A stretch of DNA of 9,324 nucleotides from an uncultured Peptostreptococcaceae bacterium. GTDB taxonomy: Bacteria > Bacillota > Clostridia > Tissierellales > Peptoniphilaceae. The position numbers and the translations under genes are program-made. This document shows positions 6,306 to 9,324 of the stretch, one piece after another. The first letter of the stretch is position 1. The number at the start of each line of letters is the position of its first letter. Location: NCBI GenBank assembly GCA_945910665.1, contig CAMDZK010000030.1, forward strand, positions 1 through 9,324, given 5' to 3'. The notes beneath the pieces are model-generated. The model searched no databases. It was not told the origin of the DNA and saw only the letters and a list, made by a program, of their open reading frames with translations.

Positions 6306-7117
6306 TTACTATCCAAAACGTAACTAAAAAGTATGGAAAAAAGAAAGTATTAGACGATATATCCCTCACCTTTCCCTTGGGGGTCCACGGTTTGTTGGGA
6401 CCCAATGGGGCGGGGAAGACGACGCTCATTCGCTGTATCTTGGGTTTGGTTCCCTTTCAAGGGATGATTGAAACCGAAGGCAAAAAGAGTAACATCGGCT
6501 ATGTACCCCAACACTTTCAAATTATGGAAGAGTTGACCGTCAAAGAAGCGTTAGAATACGTTTCTCTGTTAAAAGGATTCAAAAAATATGACCTCACACC
6601 CATATTCGAACAGACGAATGTATGGGAGGAACGAAACAAACGCGTGAAACACCTCTCCGGTGGAATGCTACGCCGGGTGGGCATTGCCCAAGGATTGATT
6701 GGCGATTCAAACATCCTCCTCTTAGACGAACCCACCGTAGGGCTCGACCCCAAAGAACGCGTCCATCTCAGAAATCTCATCGAAACACTAGGCAGGGATC
6801 GTTGTATCGTCTTATGCACCCATATTGTGGAAGACGTCCAGCAAATTGGCGATACCGTCGCCATCCTCCATGAGGGAAAAGTCCTCATCCACGAAAAGAA
6901 AGAAAACCTCACGAAACAAATGGCAGGAAAAATTGGCGTTATCACCATTCGCCCAGAAGAACTCCCAGCCTTAGAAGAAAGAGTCAAAGTCCTACAAGTC
7001 CATACAGAAGAGGGTGGGCTCCGCTGTCATATTTACGGAGATCCGCTGCCAAAAGAAGCAACCCCTTCTGGTGTCAGCTTGGAAGACATGTACTTAGCCC
7101 TGACCAAACATGCGTAG
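6302..7117 (+). CDS. ABC transporter ATP-binding protein
   Basis: 271-residue nucleotide-binding subunit of an ABC-2-type exporter. In order: Walker A GPNGAGKT (33-40), Q-loop Gln70, signature LSGGM (118-122), Walker B ILLLDEP (138-144), D-loop GLDP (147-150) and switch His174 (CTHIVED). All catalytic residues are present, so it should hydrolyse ATP. The region after about residue 200 is a family-variable tail. The start is fixed by ATGA overlap with the membrane-protein gene, and the end overlaps the permease start by eight bases (ATGCGTAG). It should energise the two adjacent membrane proteins as a complex at the cytoplasmic membrane. Its last 297 bases have a diverged, frameshifted copy at 3524-3819. 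The gene is visibly richer in G+C than the membrane-protein gene before it, and more like recD2. The substrate is unknown. Confidence 0.95.
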   Translation: MITIQNVTKKYGKKKVLDDISLTFPLGVHGLLGPNGAGKTTLIRCILGLVPFQGMIETEGKKSNIGYVPQHFQIMEELTVKEALEYVSLLKGFKKYDLTPIFEQTNVWEERNKRVKHLSGGMLRRVGIAQGLIGDSNILLLDEPTVGLDPKERVHLRNLIETLGRDRCIVLCTHIVEDVQQIGDTVAILHEGKVLIHEKKENLTKQMAGKIGVITIRPEELPALEERVKVLQVHTEEGGLRCHIYGDPLPKEATPSGVSLEDMYLALTKHA

Positions 7118-7754
7118 GCGCATCCTCTTTTTCCAAAACTTGGGCTTTTGGAAATATATTCCACTCCTTGGCATCTTGAGCATATCCCTGTGGCATTATT
7201 ACTTAGCAAACATCGCCCAAGAAATTTATGTGGGAGCCTACATGAACCTCTTTGTGGGAAATGTGCTCCCCGCCTTTTCTGCTATATGGCCCATTCTTTC
7301 TTTGCAAGATGTGTTGGCATCGCCTGGTGGAGAGTTGTATGTCCACTGGAAGCGCAACGTGTTTTGGTGGATGGGACATGTGATGTTTTTGATGCTGTTG
7401 TATGCCCTTCCCGCCTTTGGCGTCGCCAGTTTATTTATCACTTACTACAGTCCATTGGGACTGGGTTTTGTCGTGCGCTATTTTCTGTTTTCTACTCTCT
7501 ACGCCTGGTTTGGGTTTACGGTGATGTGGTATGTGAAAGAGCAAATCTGGGCCTTATTTGCCACCCTTTTATATCTTCTCGTCTTTTGTTTTGGGCGAAT
7601 GATTCAAATGCTTTCGTGGAATCCGTACAGAATTGATGTGAATGAAACCTTTTATGCGATTTCTCAAGATCATACGACGGTGACATGCATATGGATTGGG
7701 GTTTTGTTTCTTCTCTTTATGGTGGGTTTTTATCATCGAAAGAGTAAACGGTAG
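7110..7754 (+). CDS. Six-helix membrane protein, probable ABC transporter permease
   Basis: 214-residue integral membrane protein. Hydrophobic segments are visible near residues 15-33, 44-65, 84-108, 120-142, 144-162 and 190-208, with basic ends (MRRR at the start, HRKSKR at the finish), consistent with six helices and both termini inside. It is rich in Trp, Phe and Tyr. No family signature is recognisable by eye, but size, topology and the eight-base overlap with the ATPase gene point to a second ABC-2-type permease. It would complement the seven-helix M1-like subunit. The start ATG is embedded in the ATPase stop context, so translation is probably coupled. No terminator lies directly behind it; the first hairpin-plus-T-run is at 7823-7850, beyond the rpmG promoter. 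It could instead be an immunity or accessory subunit. Confidence 0.8.
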   Translation: MRRRILFFQNLGFWKYIPLLGILSISLWHYYLANIAQEIYVGAYMNLFVGNVLPAFSAIWPILSLQDVLASPGGELYVHWKRNVFWWMGHVMFLMLLYALPAFGVASLFITYYSPLGLGFVVRYFLFSTLYAWFGFTVMWYVKEQIWALFATLLYLLVFCFGRMIQMLSWNPYRIDVNETFYAISQDHTTVTCIWIGVLFLLFMVGFYHRKSKR

Positions 7755-7781
7755 AGAACGAGCTATTTTCTTTTCAAATTG

Positions 7782-7810
7782 TTGACAATCACAGATTTTC
7801 ATGATATGAT
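7782..7810 (+). promoter_or_regulatory. Sigma-A promoter of the rpmG-secE-nusG unit
   Basis: Exact TTGACA (7782-7787), a 17-base spacer and TATGAT (7805-7810): a near-ideal vegetative promoter. Transcription should begin near 7817. It restores strong expression of the housekeeping genes downstream of the inserted operon. Confidence 0.8.
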
Positions 7811-7822
7811 TTTCCCGGTGCG

Positions 7823-7850
7823 AAATGGATAGGGCTCCTATCCATTTTTT
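7823..7850 (+). terminator. Terminator-like hairpin in the rpmG leader
   Basis: Perfect 11-pair stem AAATGGATAGG / CCTATCCATTT with a three-base GCT loop, ending in six T (7845-7850). It could end transcripts arriving from the ABC operon. Because it lies after the -10 box at 7805-7810, it also sits in the 5' leader of rpmG, beginning about six bases after the expected start site. There it could act as an attenuator or a 5' stabilising hairpin. Confidence 0.75.
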
Positions 7851-7877
7851 AGTACCAATTCGTTCAGGAGGTGCTTT

Positions 7878-8027
7878 ATGAGAGATCGTATTACTCTGGC
7901 TTGTACTGAATGCAAGAACCGTAACTACACTTCTAACAAGAACAAGAAGGTTACTACGCAACGTGTGGAGCTTAACAAATATTGTAAGTTCTGTAAAAAA
8001 CACACATTGCACAGAGAAACCCGCTAG
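7878..8027 (+). CDS. rpmG: 50S ribosomal protein L33
   Basis: 49-residue ribosomal protein of the large subunit, of normal length. It begins [19 protein letters not shown] and ends in the typical HTLHRETR. It carries four cysteines as two CxxC pairs (Cys9/Cys12 and Cys36/Cys39), so it is the zinc-binding form of L33 expected to be favoured when zinc is available. The CAGGAGGTG Shine-Dalgarno lies just upstream of ATG 7878. It is the first gene of the transcription unit and is followed 13 bases later by secE, the usual partner in bacteria. Confidence 0.97.
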   Translation: MRDRITLACTECKNRNYTSNKNKKVTTQRVELNKYCKFCKKHTLHRETR

Positions 8028-8040
8028 TTAGGAGAGGAAA

Positions 8041-8256
8041 ATGGCAACGCAGACAAGCGCAAAAGAGAAACGAAACGCAAAAGCAAGCGGCTTTTTTAAA
8101 GGCGTTCGATCAGAATTTAAGAAAATTATCTGGCCTACAGGCAAACAGCTTGTAAATTATACGGTTGTGGTCATTGTCATGTCCATATTGCTATCCTTAA
8201 TCGTATTTGGCTTGGATCAAATTTTCCAAACGCTGATCGGTTTAATCGTAAACTAA
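8041..8256 (+). CDS. secE: Preprotein translocase subunit SecE
   Basis: 71-residue essential subunit of the SecYEG protein-export channel, in the short one-helix form usual for Gram-positives. A basic cytoplasmic N-terminus leads into the conserved amphipathic segment with SEFKKIIWPTGKQL (24-37) and then a single membrane helix (about 38-60). GGAGAGG lies five bases before the ATG. It sits between rpmG and nusG in the conserved order and is probably co-transcribed with both. Confidence 0.97.
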   Translation: MATQTSAKEKRNAKASGFFKGVRSEFKKIIWPTGKQLVNYTVVVIVMSILLSLIVFGLDQIFQTLIGLIVN

Positions 8257-8289
8257 AGGAGGTGTTGGACAAACTTTGTCCTGTGACGT
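8255..8289 (+). promoter_or_regulatory. nusG ribosome-binding region with spacer hairpin
   Basis: A strong AAAGGAGG (8255-8262) overlaps the secE stop codon but is 27 bases from the nusG ATG at 8290, too far for normal use. Between them lies a perfect inverted repeat GGACAAA-C-TTTGTCC (8267-8281). Folding it would leave about 12 unpaired bases between the Shine-Dalgarno and the ATG, a workable distance. An in-frame TGA at 8284-8286 excludes any earlier nusG start. Control of nusG translation by this fold is inferred. Confidence 0.55.
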
Positions 8290-8847
8290 ATGACTGAAGT
8301 TGAACAACAAGAAAGACAAGAACGGGAGCAGGAGGCAAAGTGGTATATTGTCCACACGTACTCTGGTCACGAAAACAAAGTAAAAAGGAATATCGAAAAC
8401 CTCGTAGAAAACCGTGGTTTCAAAGATGATATCTTTGAAGTGATGGTGCCTACGGAAGAATACATCGACCAAAAAAGCAGCGGCAAACAAGTGAAGGAGA
8501 GAAAAATCTTTCCTGGATACGTGATGATCAAAATGATTATCAACGATGTCACTTGGTATTTGGTGAGAAATACGCGTGGTGTGACGGGTTTTGTAGGTCC
8601 TGGTTCAAAACCAGTGCCGTTAACCGACCAAGAAACGCGTCGTTTGGGTGTAAAAACACCGCAAGCCAATGTGCCGATGGATTTGGAGCCAGGCGACAAT
8701 ATAAAAGTCATTGCAGGTCCTTTTATGGATATGGTGGCAAAAGTCGATTCTGTTTCCGATGATCGTCGTAAAATTAAGGCCTATGTATTTATTTTTGGTT
8801 CAGAGACCTTAACAGAATTAGATATTGAAGATATCGAGAAAGTCTAA
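8290..8847 (+). CDS. nusG: Transcription termination/antitermination factor NusG
   Basis: 185-residue RNA-polymerase-binding factor that modulates elongation, pausing and transcription-translation coupling. The NGN domain shows WYIVHTYSGHENKVKRNI (18-35), FPGYVMIKM and WYLVRNTRGVTGFVG. A linker leads to the C-terminal KOW domain (EPGDNIKVIAGPF onward), ending IFGSETLTELDIEDIEKV. Slight departures from the commonest KOW spelling are seen (IFGS rather than FGR; no Gly after GPFMDM), but the domain is complete. The start is the only ATG possible after the in-frame TGA at 8284. The gene order secE-nusG-rplK is the widespread bacterial one. Confidence 0.96.
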   Translation: MTEVEQQERQEREQEAKWYIVHTYSGHENKVKRNIENLVENRGFKDDIFEVMVPTEEYIDQKSSGKQVKERKIFPGYVMIKMIINDVTWYLVRNTRGVTGFVGPGSKPVPLTDQETRRLGVKTPQANVPMDLEPGDNIKVIAGPFMDMVAKVDSVSDDRRKIKAYVFIFGSETLTELDIEDIEKV

Positions 8848-8865
8848 AATAGCGTTGTGAATAAA

Positions 8866-8894
8866 TGGTGGGAGGGTAGCACCCGCAATACCAC
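8866..8894 (+). promoter_or_regulatory. Structured rplK leader, candidate ribosomal-protein binding site
   Basis: Between nusG and rplK, a GGGT-AGC-ACCC hairpin (8874-8884) is enclosed by TGGT (8866-8869) and ACCA (8890-8893) with an asymmetric internal loop containing GGGA. Translational feedback by L1 on the L11-L1 message is established in E. coli, and a purine-rich GGGAGG next to a stem is reminiscent of such a site. No near-consensus promoter is obvious here. Assignment is inferential. Confidence 0.4.
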
Positions 8895-8921
8895 AACCTT
8901 TTTGAAAAGGAGTTATGCAAA

Positions 8922-9324
8922 ATGGCTAAAAAAGTGCAGGCAATTGTAAAATTACAAATTCCAGCAGGGAAAGCGACACCTGCGCCACCTGTCGGAACAG
9001 CACTTGGACCACATGGTGTTAACATCATGCAGTTCACGAAAGAATTTAATGCAAAAACGCAAGAACAAATGGGCTTAATCATTCCTGTCGTATTGACGGT
9101 TTACCAAGACCGTTCCTTTACGTTTATCACCAAAACTCCTCCAGCGGCTGTTTTAATTAAAAAAGCCCTTGGAATCGAGTCCGGTTCAGGTGCCCCAAAC
9201 AAAACAAAAGTAGCACAGCTCACAAAAGCGCAAGTCAAAGAAATCGCAGAAACCAAAATGCCTGATTTAAATGCGGCCGACTTAGAGGCTGCCATGTCTA
9301 TGATCGCTGGAACTGCGCGTAGCA
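8922..9324 (+). CDS. rplK: 50S ribosomal protein L11, 3' end cut by window
   Basis: 134 codons are visible of a protein usually near 141 residues, so only about seven residues are missing. It begins [20 protein letters not shown] and continues with [17 protein letters not shown], the conserved N-terminal domain that contacts the GTPase-associated region of 23S rRNA. The RNA-binding C-terminal domain follows ([18 protein letters not shown], then SMIAGTARS). AAAAGGAG (8905-8912) stands nine bases before ATG 8922; the nearby ATG at 8915 is out of frame. rplA (L1) would be expected next, outside the window. Confidence 0.97.
   Translation, partial: MAKKVQAIVKLQIPAGKATPAPPVGTALGPHGVNIMQFTKEFNAKTQEQMGLIIPVVLTVYQDRSFTFITKTPPAAVLIKKALGIESGSGAPNKTKVAQLTKAQVKEIAETKMPDLNAADLEAAMSMIAGTARS

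Noticed and set aside
8028..8040. A tRNA-Trp gene near secE, as in some relatives
   Set aside because: Only 13 bases separate rpmG and secE, and no tRNA-like cloverleaf is visible in the other gaps.
8265..8297. Ten-codon leader peptide (TTG 8265) before nusG
   Set aside because: The start would lie only two bases after the Shine-Dalgarno and the peptide shows no attenuator-like codon run.

Overview
The window looks like a chromosomal segment of a low- to mid-GC Gram-positive bacterium (Bacillota). A Clostridia or Tissierellia-type relative is my best guess. The reasons are a RecD2-type helicase next to a ComF-type protein, an EF-Tu of Firmicutes type, strong GGAGG ribosome-binding sites, sigma-A-like promoters, and the gene order tuf ... 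rpmG-secE-nusG-rplK. I cannot name the species from the sequence alone.

Layout. Positions 1-2089 hold the 3' two thirds of recD2 and a comF-type phosphoribosyltransferase gene, which overlap by ATGA. Positions about 2063-3392 are the tuf unit: a promoter inside the end of comF, a short hairpin leader, EF-Tu and an intrinsic terminator. Positions 3393-3979 hold no intact gene. They contain a cluster of small ATG..CAT hairpin repeats, a frameshifted relic of an ABC ATPase 3' end, and an AT-rich promoter region whose -35/-10 spacer is almost entirely a run of 15 T. Positions 3980-7754 are a four-gene operon with overlapping genes: an unrecognised secreted protein, a seven-helix membrane protein with an M1-aminopeptidase-like but apparently catalytically dead ectodomain, an ABC ATPase, and a six-helix permease. 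From about 7782 the housekeeping order resumes with its own promoter: rpmG (L33), secE, nusG and rplK (L11, cut by the window end).

Interpretation. The four-gene operon sits where many Firmicutes have tuf directly before rpmG-secE-nusG-rplK, so it is probably an accessory insertion. It appears to encode an ABC-2-type export or immunity-like complex co-transcribed with a secreted protein. Its promoter architecture suggests possible phase variation by slippage of the T run. A strong hairpin just inside the second gene may lower expression of the membrane complex relative to the secreted protein. The ATPase relic upstream is about 86% identical to the 3' end of the intact ATPase gene. It suggests a former second copy of the system, and it gives a direct repeat through which about 3.3 kb could be lost.

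The housekeeping genes supply translation (EF-Tu, L33, L11), protein export (SecE), transcription elongation control (NusG), DNA repair or recombination (RecD2) and a ComF-family function. Family assignments of these genes are secure. The function of the inserted operon is inferred.
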